From Meghimatium bilineatum (lineage: Eukaryota; Mollusca; Gastropoda; Stylommatophora; Philomycidae), in assembly GCA_034231615.1 (NCBI GenBank), contig CM067317.1:48675376-48739375 (forward strand): a DNA stretch of 64,000 nucleotides, in the 5' to 3' direction. This document shows, piece after piece, positions 21,201-31,574 of this stretch. A program made the position numbers and the translations under genes. The first letter of the stretch is position 1; every line of letters begins with the position of its first letter. Under the pieces are notes generated by a model that saw nothing but the letters and a program-made list of their open reading frames with translations, had not been told where the DNA came from and ran no database searches.

Positions 21201-22076
21201 CAATATACATTCAGACCCATGTGAAAGGAATACTAAGTGAGGACGAACAGAACAGTGTGCAGAGAAGGACAGTCACCCTCAGTCTCCTGGATGAGGAATA
21301 TCCACAAGATATATGGGTCAGAGTATACACAGATGGGTCAGCACAGAATGCCGTGAGGAATGGAGGTGCAGGTGTATATATAGAATATCCACACAAGCCT
21401 AGAGATACAATCAGAACACCGACAGGAAAATTCTGCAATAATTATGATGCAGAAATCCAGGCAATTAGTGTGGCAGCTAAAAAACTGCTGAACTCCAACT
21501 CTGACCTACAGCCTGTGGTATTCCTGACAGATGCAAGGTCAGTGCTTCAAGCTCTCCAGTCTGGAAAACTAACAGACTTGAAAAAACTACTTAGCGAATT
21601 GTCTTACCAGTATAGGGTAACCATGCAGTGGATACCCTCTCACTGTGGAATACCAGGAAATGAAAAAGCAGACCAACTGGCTAAGGAAGGTGCTGCCGAA
21701 GACCAACCAGATATACCAATCACCTACCATCAGAAAAAACAGATGATCAAGTCAATAAGAAAGCCACAAACACCACCACAAGATGACTCATATTATGAAC
21801 AGACCAGAACAAGTTATAATTCTACGTCTCAGAACAGGACACAACAGACTCCGCAGTCACATGTATACAAAGTTCAAGATTGGCAACACAGCCATGTGTA
21901 CATGTGGACAGGCAGCACAGAGTGCCAAACATATACTTCAAGAGTGTTCTGAGCATGAAACTCTGAGGCAGACATATTGGCCAGAGGAAACAACACTGGA
22001 ATCAAAACTCTATGGGACACTGTATGAACTACAAAAGACAGTGAGTTTTATTAAGGAGACAGAATTACAGATATAG
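18227..22076 (+). CDS. LINE polyprotein: endonuclease, reverse transcriptase, RNase H (one frameshift)
   Basis: The protein makes and inserts DNA copies of its own RNA. The ATG at 18227 is the first in a frame open to 21952 (1241 codons). Visible domains are an APE-type endonuclease from about residue 70 (IMHWNAEGV, CIQETH, GDFNSH near 199, GGSDHRP near 277). The RT runs from about 500 to 860, with KKSPGADGVSNEM, AWIDLRKAFDKVW, HGVPQGGVLSPTLF and catalytic YADD near 735-738. The RNase H follows, with YTDGS near 1034, DAEIQ, LTDARS and EKADQLA giving all four D-E-D-D residues, plus IPSHCGIPGNEKADQ. Around 21785 the frame shifts. The true C-terminus lies in the next frame to 22076, with EQVIILRLRTGHNRL and a zinc-knuckle-like CTC..HILQEC. 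That single shift probably inactivates only the tail, or is a sequencing error. Confidence 0.92.
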
Positions 22077-22110
22077 ACATGTTTCAAGTGAACGAAAGAA
22101 GAAGAAGAAA

Positions 22111-22310
22111 ACGGACAGCTATAACCAGATACTTCCAACCCGCGTACAGACAGTAATAACCACACACTTCCAACCCGTTTACTGACAGTTATAACCACAC
22201 ACTTCCAACCACTTTACGAACAGCTATAACCACACACTTCTAACCGTTTTACGGACAGTTAAAACCACACACTTCTAACCGGTTTACGGACAGTTTACAT
22301 GACATATTAC
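22111..22310. repeat. minisatellite, 35-bp period, right segment
   Basis: This is the continuation of the array at 17590-18057 beyond the LINE, with the same CACTTCCAACC and ACAGTTATAACC words. Units degrade toward 22400. Confidence 0.92.
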
Positions 22311-22435
22311 CGCTCTGTTTACGGATAGTTATAGTGACACTTATCTACGCTGTTTATTGAAAGTTTTAATCATACCTCTGTACTCTATTTATCAACAATA
22401 ATCACCACACATCTCCACCATGGCGTATTACGAGG

Positions 22436-22685
22436 GCGCATTTCCAGCAACACGAGAGTTCATTTCCAGCAACACGAGGGTATATTCCCGGCAATACGAG
22501 GGTGTATTCCCAGCAACACGAGGGTGTATTCCCAGCAACACGAGGGTGTATTCCCAGCAACACGAGGTTATATTCCAGGCAACACGGAGGTATATTCCCG
22601 ACAACACGAGGGTGTATTCCCAGCAACACGGAGGTATATTCCCGGCAACACGGAGGTATATTCCCGGCAACACGAGGGTGTATTA
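22436..22685. repeat. minisatellite, 22-bp period, ~11 copies
   Basis: The unit is GCAACACGAGGGTGTATTCC plus CA, with GGAGGTATATT variants that alternate in the right half. ORFs on both strands through it are by-products. Confidence 0.95.
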
Positions 22686-23339
22686 CATCAAATTATAAAA
22701 ATAGATATTTCGTCTATTAAAACTATTTCTATACAATATAATGGAAAACTTCAATGACAATCAGACACATATAATATTTTGAGCATACTAAAGACATAAC
22801 ACCTCGTTGAAGATCTTACTTGAACGTAGAATTGAGGGTCGGAGATCAAGAGGTAAGCAGAGATACAATACAAGAGAAATATCGCGAGATGTACAATATT
22901 ATGTCTAGTAAAGGGTACCACAAAGGTACCATACATAGGATGTTGGGAGTCCGTTCCAGTCAACCACCGATGCGAAAGCGGCACATGATGATGATGAGAA
23001 AAAACATTTAATGTGCTAAACATTTTATATGTAAATATCTTTCTGTGTCAAAAATGTATTTCCTAATTCTATATGGACAGGTGGAATTTGGTGGAGGAGA
23101 GTAATTTAGAAACGGAAAATTGTTAATATTTGCATTACTCAAATCTGTTGTAAATTTTCAAATAAAGGTGAGATGTCTTAAACATGATTAGTTGTATCAC
23201 GTTGAAATCGTACATGTCAGACAGACAGGCGCAGATATATCAGACCAGTCATAACTGTAAGTCTTGACACAGAGCAACTGGTTGTCATAGTTACATGCGG
23301 ATAAACAGCAGGTGTATGAGAAGTGGTGGAGATTACTTT
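22686..23339. other. unannotated stretch with possible decayed retroposon pieces
   Basis: A 63-codon frame ending in HMMMMRKNI comes from an ATGATGATGATGAG run near 22985, which looks like an RTE-type simple tail. The coding part before it is not recognisable as RT. Near 23214-23290, CATGTCAGACAGACAGGCGC and AGATATATCAG resemble the SINE core. Confidence 0.35.
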
Positions 23340-23500
23340 ATATCAGGAAGATTGATTAGGGAGAATAGAGTGAAACTGTTGAGAAAGATTGATTAGGGAG
23401 AATAGAGTGAAACTGTTGAGAAAGATTGATGAGGGAGAATTGAGTGAAACGAGGAAGATTGATGAGGGAGAATAGATTGAAACTGTTGAGGATGATTGAT
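23340..23500. repeat. minisatellite, ~39-bp period, ~4 copies
   Basis: The unit has GAAAGATTGATTAGGGAGAA followed by TAGAGTGAAACTGTTGA. The third copy is shorter. The sister LINE begins directly after the array. Confidence 0.85.
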
Positions 23501-23576
23501 CCCCATCGAGGCCAGTTCCTTGACTTGGAGATGGGGGCTTAGTCCAGCCAACAGGGGCTGGAAACTAAGATTGGTC
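23501..23576 (+). ncRNA. second candidate HDV-like ribozyme (sister LINE)
   Basis: All helices of the 18058 candidate are kept. P1 is CCCCATC (23501-23507) with GATGGGG (23530-23536), now fully Watson-Crick. P2 is GGCCAG (23510-23515) with TTGGTC (23571-23576) using two G-U pairs. P3 is TCC with GGA (23517-23519/23527-23529), which covaries with ACC/GGT. P4 is CCAGCC with GGCTGG (23544-23549/23556-23561). The AAACTAAGA joiner is identical. L3 has the same length (7 nt) but a different sequence. Confidence 0.55.
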
Positions 23577-23613
23577 GGCCAACCCAATATCGAGTAGGGT
23601 CACAATCCTGCCC

Positions 23614-26412
23614 ATGCAAGCACAGGTGCTGAAGTCAGAGATGCCAGACCGAGAGGTGCACCAGCAATTATGGTATCATGCAAACAGAAAAGTTGACTTG
23701 TCTGCACGACAAAATTATAAAAATCGTCATGTTGCTCGCCCTGTGAAGTTCCCCCAGGCAGGAGCAGTGCCGGATTCTGAACCTCGACAGAATCTACCCC
23801 CAGCTACTGGAGGTCCCTCTAGTCTACCTCGTGAGCCAGGAGGCAGACGAGGAAAGCGACTGGCCAACCAGACAGGATGAAAACCCATCTGAATGTTATG
23901 CACTGGAATGCAGAGGGAGTTAGAAATAAAAAATCCTAACTCGAAAACACTTTGCACCAGAAATAAATTAGTATTTTCTGCATACAGGAAACCCATCTCA
24001 ACGAAAAAATAACATTCAAAATACGAGGGTACCAATTCTTTAGAGTAGACAGGAAAGATCGGAGGAAATGTGGCATACTAACTCTGGTCAAGGATAACAT
24101 CAACGCATTAGAAACGAAAACACAAGAGGAAGGCGCAGAATACCAGATGATTCCTATGAAAGACAATTCCCTTGAACTGGACATACTAAACTTCTACTGC
24201 CCAAATGACATCCCACTAAACATGACCAGTATTAACATCCCGAACAAAAACTTTCTGGCAGTCGGAGACTTTAAAACCACACCCAAAGCTGGGGATATAA
24301 CAATTTAGACAGAACGGGAGAAGAGATAGCAAGTTGGCAAGATGATAACAACCTAATCCTCCTGAACAATCCACAGGATCCACCAACTTTCTACTCAAGA
24401 AAATGGCATAGCACCTCAACCCCAGACCTGGCATTCTGCACCTCAGTACTGGCTGGAATAATGGAAAGAACAATAGGCGAACAACTTGGTGGCAGTGATC
24501 ACCGTCAAGTTATCATCAAAGTGAACAAATCAACAATTATAAGACCAACTAAGCCAAGATGGAACTTCTTGAGACTAACGGGAATTAAACAGTCCGTTCA
24601 ACGGCACCAAATCGCCTAGCAACTATTGAACACGCGTTCTTCCGTACTTGACTAACCGCATCTCCAAAAAAGATGCGATTTCATCAAGCCTTTCAAACGA
24701 TGCACACAAAGTCACCAGAACGGACCGATCTAGACAAGGCCTATTACAACAACAACAAACATCCCGTACAGGTATTGAAATGTCCTCAGTAACAACAAAC
24801 CTATAACATAATATCCGTATTAGTTATACAAGGGCCAATAGGTCTTCTTGTAAACATGGATAACTTGTATAAACAATTACTCGAAGCAAAATTGTATTGT
24901 CTATATATGTTATCCATGTTATCCATAAGAACGCGTGTTCAATAGTTGCTAGGCGATTTGGTGCCGTTGAACGGACTGGTTCTATTCCCGTTAATCTCAA
25001 GAATTTTTAAACATTGTTCTCTATCTTCCTACTTATATTTACTTGTATAAACAAGATGGAACTACAAGAAAGCAAACTGGTACATATATAAACATAGAGC
25101 AAACCTACTTACAAAAGACATAAAATTAACAGGCAGAGACATCAACACTATTATCATGGAGTTTAATAAAGGAATACTTCAGGCAGCTAAGGAGACAATA
25201 CTAAGAGAAGCAAGGAAGAATTATATACCATATTGGAACAATACACTCCAAAAACTACAGGAAGAACTGAATTAAGCACGTAATATGGCAGAGAAGTAAC
25301 CATCACAACAGAACCACATCGCTCTACAAAAAACCAAAGCAAAGTTTGTTAAAGAAAAATAGAAACAAAGAGACGAAGAGACGAAGCTGAAGGGAAAAAA
25401 CTCAAAACTAAATTTTGAAAAGGAAGGAGAAAGCTGTGAAAACTAACCAAGCAAATCAATGATGATAGCAATACCCAGCGACAAAAAATTACATTGGAGG
25501 ATTCAGGCAAACTCCACTGTGGCAAACAAGTAGCAGACAAACTTGCGGAATCTTACCGAAAAGAAAGCACAATTACCATCAATACATGTAGACAACGAAG
25601 CATTCGTCAAGAAATGAACAATGATAAGAACACAAACTGCCCAGACTATTCACAATAGAAGAATTAAAGGCATCTATAGGGAAATTAAAGGATAGAAAAT
25701 CACCAGGACCGGACGGTGTCACCAATGAAATGCTTAGGAACCTAGGACAGGCAGCAATGTACAAATTATTACAGATATATAACTATAGTGGGGAAACAGG
25801 TAATGTACCACATTCGTGGACAGAAGCGTTTATGTGTCCTATTATTAAAAAAAGCAAGGACAAACAGAAACCCGACAGTTATAGACCAATAAGTCTAACG
25901 AGTTGTGTCTGCAAGACAATGGAAAGGATGGTCAACAGAAGACTAAAGTGGTACCTAGAGTCAGAGAAGCTATTGGTGCCAGAACAAGCTGGGTTTAGAG
26001 AGTGTAACAGCACGAAGATCAAACAACATTCCTGTCCCAGATCATAGAAGATGCATTTCAAGAAAAGAAAAAAAGTTTTCAACCTATGGATACATCTTCA
26101 AAAAGCTTTCGACATGGTCTGGAAAGATGGACTGATAATAAAGCTGCAAAGAAACGGAATAGGGGGCAACATGAGCAAGTGGATCCGTTCCTTCCTACAC
26201 AGTAGGAAAGCAAGAGTTACCATGGAAGGATATAACAGCAAAAAAGCTCTTCTAAAACATGGAGTTCCTCAAGGCTCAGTATTGTCTCCAACTCTGTTTC
26301 TTGTCTTCATAAATGATATAATTTGTTAATTGCCACAACGTGTAAGAGTTGCAATGTACTCTGATGACTTGGTGGTGTGGTGTGTAGAAGAACATCTAAA
26401 GATCGCCAACAT
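23614..26412 (+). pseudogene. sister LINE polyprotein remnant
   Basis: The N-terminal part is open in 23614-23880 and matches the Pro/Gly/Arg-rich leader of the intact protein (PATGGPSSLPREPGGRRG). The endonuclease is broken into several frames. The RT is better preserved, in 25640-26412, with DRKSPGPDGVTNEMLRNLG, YRPISLTSCVCKTMERM, HGVPQGSVLSPTLFLVF and YSDD in place of YADD. The Ala-to-Ser change is tolerated in some RTs, but the many stops and the missing C-terminus make this a pseudogene. Confidence 0.85.
24567..25051. mobile_element. foldback SINE with divergent tRNA-like arms, copy 1
   Basis: A 485-bp insertion interrupts the sister LINE between two copies of CAAGATGGAACT (24555-24566 and 25052-25063). 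Its ends are inverted repeats of about 85 bp (for example CAGTCCGTTCAACGGCACC on the left and its complement on the right). The right arm contains GGTTCTATTCC at 24978, a B-box-like sequence, preceded by TTGCTAGGC. The left arm carries the same in the other direction. A unique 3' extension ends CTTCCTACTT.. as in the copy at 37518. The 12-bp duplication fits LINE-mediated insertion rather than a DNA transposase. Confidence 0.75.
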
Positions 26413-26429
26413 TTATTACTTTGGTATAG

Positions 26430-26770
26430 TTTATCTCAGAACTTATCAGTCGTAAGTGATTTATCTCTTTAGCGAGTCTAGGAGATTTATCTCTCTAACG
26501 TTTCTATTAGATTTATATCTTTAGCGACACTAGGAGATTTATCTCTGTAACGTTTCTAGGAGATTTATCTCTTTAGCGTCTCTAGGAGATTTATCTCTCT
26601 AACGTTTCTAGGAGATTTAAAACTTTAGCGTTCTATGAGAGTTATCTCTTTAGCGGCCTAGGAGATTTATCTCTTTAACGTCCTAAAAGATGTATATCTT
26701 TATGGTCGTAAGAGATTTATCTTTTTAGCGTCGTTGAAAATTTATTTCCTAAGGGTCGCAGGAGTATTTT
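26430..26770. repeat. minisatellite, ~27-bp period, ~12 copies
   Basis: The unit is TAGGAGATTTATCTCTTTAG followed by CGTTTC. Each copy contains an imperfect palindrome GAGATTTATCTC. Copies degrade toward the right. Confidence 0.9.
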
Positions 26771-26824
26771 TACAGACAATTCGAAGAAGCCAAGGTTAGT
26801 GACGTTGTATAAGATCTGTTCCTA

Positions 26825-27075
26825 GGACTATTTCTGAGAGGGAATTGATCAACGCATGGAGATTGATGTTTTCGTCTCCCTGTATAGTGCCGACGAATTC
26901 GTACTGTTCAAGTCCCGTTTATCTTGTGATGTGGTCAATCCATGACTTACTTTTCACTCCCCCCCCCTCACTTCCCAGTGACACTATAGTTCTCCACTGT
27001 ACCCTTCAAGATTACTTTAGCAAATCCTTCTCTGTGACTGCTGTCGCATATCGATTCATACATCTTGGGTGATCA
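26825..27075 (-). pseudogene. RTE-like RT tail, heavily decayed
   Basis: On the minus strand fragments read KVILKGTVE and KSWIDHITR in compatible frames, matching the C-terminal TILQGTVEG..RGRQ..W.DNIK block of the copy at 58810. A G9 run interrupts it. Confidence 0.55.
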
Positions 27076-27564
27076 GGATAAAACATTTCCATTGATCACT
27101 TTGCGTATACTTTATGTCGCAAACCAATGAGAATCATGACTGAGTCAACGGTCAGCCTACTAAGCATGGCACGCCCGTACGATCTACATAATATAGAAGA
27201 ATTTGGCCTCAGACATAGCATCGTATCAGATAACATGTTCTAACTACATCAGCGGTATATTATGCGGTATAATCCAGCATATGCGACGTTGAAATTGCCT
27301 TCTATAGAATAACTAGATTATACATAATAATCTAATACAACTTTATCAATAGCAGGTTCATGAGGCCTGAAAACTATATTAGACCTTGACATGTTAGGAG
27401 AACACACACGGCGGATATTCTTGTTTTGTAACCAAAAATTACGTACACTTATGTACTGAAACAAGTTCAGGAATAATAAATATTTTGGAAATATGTATAT
27501 AGACGACGGTACAATGAGAAGATAGATTTTCTTCTTTTTTCTGTCCTCGTGTACCTATCGGTGC
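27076..27564. other. unannotated stretch
   Basis: No gene, RNA or repeat structure is recognisable. Confidence 0.4.
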
Positions 27565-27735
27565 TTAGAGGAGAGTGAGTGTACGGTCTTTTGCTCTTCT
27601 GTCTGCCTCTTCTGCTGTTATATTTCCGAGTGTCTCTAATACACTATCTATCCACCTTTCACGAGGGTGTTCAATAGGTAGACTGTTTTCGTATCGTTCG
27701 TTAAGGGTGATACGTTTACTCGGGGTTGCCTATTT
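27565..27735 (-). pseudogene. non-LTR RT C-terminal fragment
   Basis: The minus strand is open and reads PIEHPRERWIDSVLETLGN followed by ITAEEADRRAKDRTL and a stop. The R.RW.D...E......A.DR pattern is the very end of many RTE-type polyproteins. Only about 55 codons survive. Confidence 0.6.
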
Positions 27736-27799
27736 CCCCGTGCTGGTCACTAGCTGGTTAGAAAAGAGATTAAAGGGTTTAAAGGGTTTAAAAGCCGTA

Positions 27800-28036
27800 G
27801 AAGATTGACTTCACTGTACTCGTTTACCAATATGTACTCCGTCCCTCTCAACGAAGCGGCACGCCGCCTGCCGAGAGTACCACTCACAGCACGTAACTCC
27901 GTAGTTTCAAGTGATAATCCAAAGGCATCTCCGAAAATAATCCACCATATAAACAAGACGACACGAGCCGGATTCGAACCCGTGACCTCTTGAACATAAG
28001 CCAAACAGCTTAACCACTACGCCAGGGAGATCCCCA
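27800..28036 (-). mobile_element. tRNA-derived SINE, family 1, best copy
   Basis: On the minus strand the head reads TGGCGTAGTGGTTAAGC (28008-28024), a perfect A box, then GGTTCGAATCC (27970-27980), a perfect B box, about 45 bases downstream. These are internal RNA polymerase III promoter elements. The acceptor stem is not closed at the 3' side, and the sequence continues into a SINE body shared with 2000-2320. Confidence 0.88.
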
Positions 28037-28099
28037 GAGAAAAGAGAAATAGACAAGAAATCAAAAAGCAGACTACGTACATTATGAACTGGAACCAAT

Positions 28100-28480
28100 C
28101 TTGAAACATATCTTTCCCGATGGAAAGGAAAATGTAAATTGTATATTCAGTCTTCATACAAACATTGTGATATGAATGTCAGACATGGACACTAACTAAA
28201 GAACAAAAGAGAAAGCTTACTACGAGTGAAATGAGAAGTCTAAGAACAGAAGCTAATAGAACAAGAGGAGATCATGTGAGAAATGAAAGGATACATGAAC
28301 TGTTGAAAGTACGTGTTTAGTCAAATATATTGAAAAACAGAGACTGAAATGGTTCGGCTATTTAATAGGAATGAATCAATATTGACCTTGCAGCAAGTGG
28401 ATATAACATGAACATGGAACCATTAATAGTCAGAGGGAAACCAAGAAGAAAGTGGATTGAGTTATCAACTTTCTGAGATA
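28100..28480 (+). pseudogene. non-LTR RT C-terminal region, decayed
   Basis: Fragments such as QTWTLTKEQKRKLTTSEMRS, KQRLKWFGYL and RGKPRRKWIEL follow one another in shifting frames. They match the SETWTL..., ...RLKWFGHL... and GRPRKRW blocks at the ends of RTE-like polyproteins. Several stops are present. Confidence 0.65.
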
Positions 28481-28769
28481 CACAACAATACTGCGACCAA
28501 ACTTACCATAGCTTGAAAACCGATTGTCTCACACTCCTGTTACTCCTTCCAGCAAAAGCAGAGAAAAAGCAATATATAGACAGAATCAATATATCATGCC
28601 CGCCCACAACCTGTATGCTGGAGGTCTGTAAGTCCTACCATTGGCCTGCCGGATCTACCATCATGCTACATTGTACTTCTAGTAGCTGGTATGTCTATAT
28701 GGCGAGACTTTAATCTAGTGGAAATCCAACAAACATTCATTCATCCCATCTATAAGTACAGAACCAGTT

Positions 28770-28990
28770 AAGATTGTAGGGGTGCCACATCGAATACATC
28801 AACACACAGAGTTCTCCATCGATTTTTATCTTCACTGATGCGAAAGAGTGAGAAAATATCTCGATCCATCCATTTCTTGATGTTGTCTATCCATGATTTT
28901 CTTTGTCATCATCTATCACTTCCACCTTCGACTGTTCCCTGTAGTATCATTTCATATCCCACTTTGTGTGTTCTGATGTCCTCTGTCCAG
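28770..28990 (-). pseudogene. RTE-like RT tail, same family as 58810
   Basis: The minus strand gives MILQGTVEGGSDR, a stop, RKSWIDNIKKWMDRDIFSLF and RWRTLCVDVFDVAPLQ. This aligns with LQGTVEGG, WTDNIKEWTGQDISTL and RILWRTLCAEASNVVPLRP of the element at 58810. Both have a stop in the same short interval after VEGG. Confidence 0.7.
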
Positions 28991-29172
28991 GGGTCAGATG
29001 TATGTATTGTTCAATTTCTTACTTTCGTCTTCCATAAAAAGTAAAAAAAACATCCCCAATGGATGACGAAAAGATGCGGGTCAAAGGACATTGTAACTTT
29101 TCTCCCTTTATGACATACTCTTATGTGACGGGTAATGACACATATACAATCAATAAAAATGGGTAAACGTAT

Positions 29173-29357
29173 CTGACAGAAGCATGATGAAATAGTTGAC
29201 AGAAGCATGATGAAATAGTTGACAGAAGAATGATGAAATAGTTGACAGAAGCATGATAAAATAGTTGATAGAAGCATGATGAAATAGTTGACAGAAGCAT
29301 GATGAAATAGTTGACAGAAGCATGATGAAATAGTTGACAGAATCATGATAAAATAGA
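29173..29357. repeat. minisatellite, 23-bp period, 8 copies
   Basis: The unit is TGACAGAAGCATGATGAAAT followed by AGT, with GAA/GCA and TGATA variants. Confidence 0.95.
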
Positions 29358-29399
29358 TAATACAGAAGAATGTGATGTGCTTCTAGCAAGACATGAACC

Positions 29400-29605
29400 T
29401 GCACTGGAATGTTGCCTCACTGGAATGTTGCCTCACTGGAATGTTGCCTCACTGTAATGTTGCTCTACTGGAATGTTGTCATACTGGAATTTCGACGATC
29501 TGGAATTTTGTCGTACTACACTGTTGCCGTGCCGGAATGTTGCCGTGCTTGAATGTTGCCGTACCGAAATGTAGCCGCACTGAACTTTTGCCATACTGGA
29601 ATGCC
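29400..29605. repeat. minisatellite, 16-17-bp period, ~12 copies
   Basis: It starts with identical CACTGGAATGTTGCCT units and drifts into 17-bp versions such as GTGCCGGAATGTTGCC. Drift increases toward the right. Confidence 0.9.
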
Positions 29606-30129
29606 ACCCCTCATCTGCAAAACACGAATCTATAAACCCTCCTAGCGCAAGGATGCCTTTAAAATAACGAACCTTTTTGTCAGAAACGCTATAAGCTGCC
29701 AGGACCAACATATTCACAGTTAAATAAATTACTGTATCATCATCATCATACACCCTGCACACAACATCGAGTAAACGAAAGTACAGAATCATCCTACAGA
29801 ATATATTGGTTTTAAGTAAAGCTCTTATTTTTAACTCATTACGTTTATATTGTAATTGTTATTGAAGAAAAAAAACCGATGTGTGTGTGTGTGTATTTGT
29901 GTGTGTGTGTGTGTGTGTGTGGGGGGGGGGGGAGTTATCTTGTTCCTTAGAACAAAATGCCATTTTACGTTTTGCTAAGAAAGGGGGTGGTGGGTTGTAA
30001 CTATAGAAAGCTATTATCTACGTTCATATGCATTCTTTTTTTTACCATAACACCTGAACACTTTTTTTACCATAACACCTCAACACATTTTTTACTACAA
30101 CATAGGGTCACCCCCTTGACAAGGAAGTG
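29606..30129. other. unannotated stretch with a GT/G microsatellite
   Basis: A (GT)n run followed by 13 Gs lies at 29879-29932. ACACCTGAACACTTTTTTTACC-like phrases repeat twice at 30048-30090. No gene is seen. Confidence 0.6.
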
Positions 30130-31365
30130 AGGGTGAAGTAATCCACCAGCTGACTAGGAAGCAATTAGCCACGAGGCGCACACACCAGCAATCAGGAACC
30201 GAGACACCAACCACCAACTGACAAGGATGCAACTAGCCACGAGGCGCACACACCAGCAATCAGGAACCGAGACACCAACCACCAACTGACAAGGAAGCAA
30301 CTAGCCACGAGGCGCACACACCAGCAATCAGGAACCGAGACACCAACCACCAACTGACAAGGAAGCAACTAGCCACGAGGCGCACACACCAGCAATCAGG
30401 AACCGAGACACCAACCACCAACTGACAAGGAAGCAACTAGCCACGAGGCGCACACACCAGCAATCAGGAACCGAGACACCAACCACCAACTGACAAGGAA
30501 GCAACTAGCCACGAGGCGCACACACCAGCAATCAGGAACCGAGACACCAACCACCAACTGACAAGGAAGCAACTAGCCACGAGGCGCACACACCAGCAAT
30601 CAGGAACCGAGACACCAACCACCAACTGACAAGGATGCAACTAGCCACGAGGCGCACACACCAGCAATAAGGAACCGAGACACCAACCACCAACTGACAA
30701 GGAAGCAACTAGCCACGAGGCGCACACACCAGCAATCAGGAACCGAGACACCAACCACCAACTGACAAGGAAGCAACTAGCCACGAGGCGCACACACCAG
30801 CAATCAGGAACCGAGACACCAACCACCAACTGACAAGGAAGCAACTAGCCACGAGGCGCACACACCAGCAATCAGGAACCGAGACACCAACCACCAACTG
30901 ACAAGGAAGCAACTAGCTACGAGGCGCACACACCAGCAATCAGGAACCGAGACACCAACCACCAACTGACAAGGAAGCAACTAGCCACGAGGCGCACACA
31001 CCAGCAATCAGGAACCGAGACACCAACCACCAACTGACAAGGATGCAACTAGCCACGAGGCGCACACACCAGCAATAAGGAACCGAGACACCAACCACCA
31101 ACTGACAAGGATGCAACTAGCCACGAGGCGCACACACCAGCAATAAGGAACCGAGACACCAACCACCAACTGACAAGGATGCAATTAGCCACGAGGCGCA
31201 CACACCAGCAATAAGGAACCGAGACACCAACCACCAACTGACAAGGAAGCAACTAGCCACGAGGCGCACACACCAGCAATCAGGAACCGAGACACCAACC
31301 ACCAACTGACAAGGATGCAACTAGCCACGAGGCGCACACACCAGCAATCAGGAACCGAGATATCA
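30130..31365. repeat. satellite, 68-bp period, ~18 near-identical copies
   Basis: The unit contains CCACCAACTGACAAGGAAGC, AACTAGCCACGAGGCGCACA, CACCAGCAATCAGGAACC and GAGACACCAA. The only common variants are GGAAGC/GGATGC and CAATCAGG/CAATAAGG, which cluster in blocks as expected from local unit duplication. 68 is not a multiple of three, so long frames arise only by chance of frame cycling. Confidence 0.97.
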
Positions 31366-31574
31366 AACCAACATAATGAGAATATGCTTATGTCTGACAT
31401 AGTTATATTGCCTTTCCTGAGACCGTCATCCAGGTAGAGATTATGTCGGGCACTATGACGTTATAGGATCCAAGTGCAATTATCGGAAGCACTTTTTAAT
31501 TGCCATGTGGAACAAAGATGTATGAGAATATACAACACTTTTCAGCGATACAAAATTTCAGATATAGGTACATT

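Larger units (their letters stand above)
18058..22110 (+). mobile_element. near-full-length single-ORF LINE (EN-RT-RNase H), ingi/Vingi-like or related I/Jockey-group clade
   Basis: The element spans 4053 bp between copies of ACGGACAGCTA. It has a 169-bp 5' leader that begins with a candidate HDV-like ribozyme, one long coding region, and a very short 3' UTR (about 34 bp) ending GTGAACGAAAGAAGAAGAAG. No separate ORF1 precedes the polymerase ORF, which together with an RNase H domain resembles Ingi/Vingi-type elements more than classical Jockey or I. The GAA tail is the same type as that of the main SINE family. It is inserted inside a minisatellite, and a decayed relative starts 5.4 kb further on at 23501. 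Confidence 0.9.
23501..26412 (+). mobile_element. decayed sister LINE (EN-RT), 3'-truncated and interrupted
   Basis: Its 5' leader aligns with the leader of the 18058 element, including the whole candidate ribozyme, GTGCTGAAGTCAGAGATGCC and CCAGCAATTATGG. It diverges widely inside and is broken by stops and frameshifts. A foldback SINE occupies 24567-25051. Similarity stops near 26412, inside the RT just after the YADD-equivalent box, so the RNase H and tail are missing. A minisatellite follows. Confidence 0.85.

Noticed and set aside
22820..23011. 63-codon ORF ending in a Met run, as a small gene
   Set aside because: The Met run is an ATG simple repeat, probably a retroposon tail, and the rest matches nothing I know.
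27960..28036. A genuine tRNA gene on the minus strand
   Set aside because: A and B boxes are perfect, but there is no closed acceptor stem and the sequence continues into a SINE body shared with 2000-2320.
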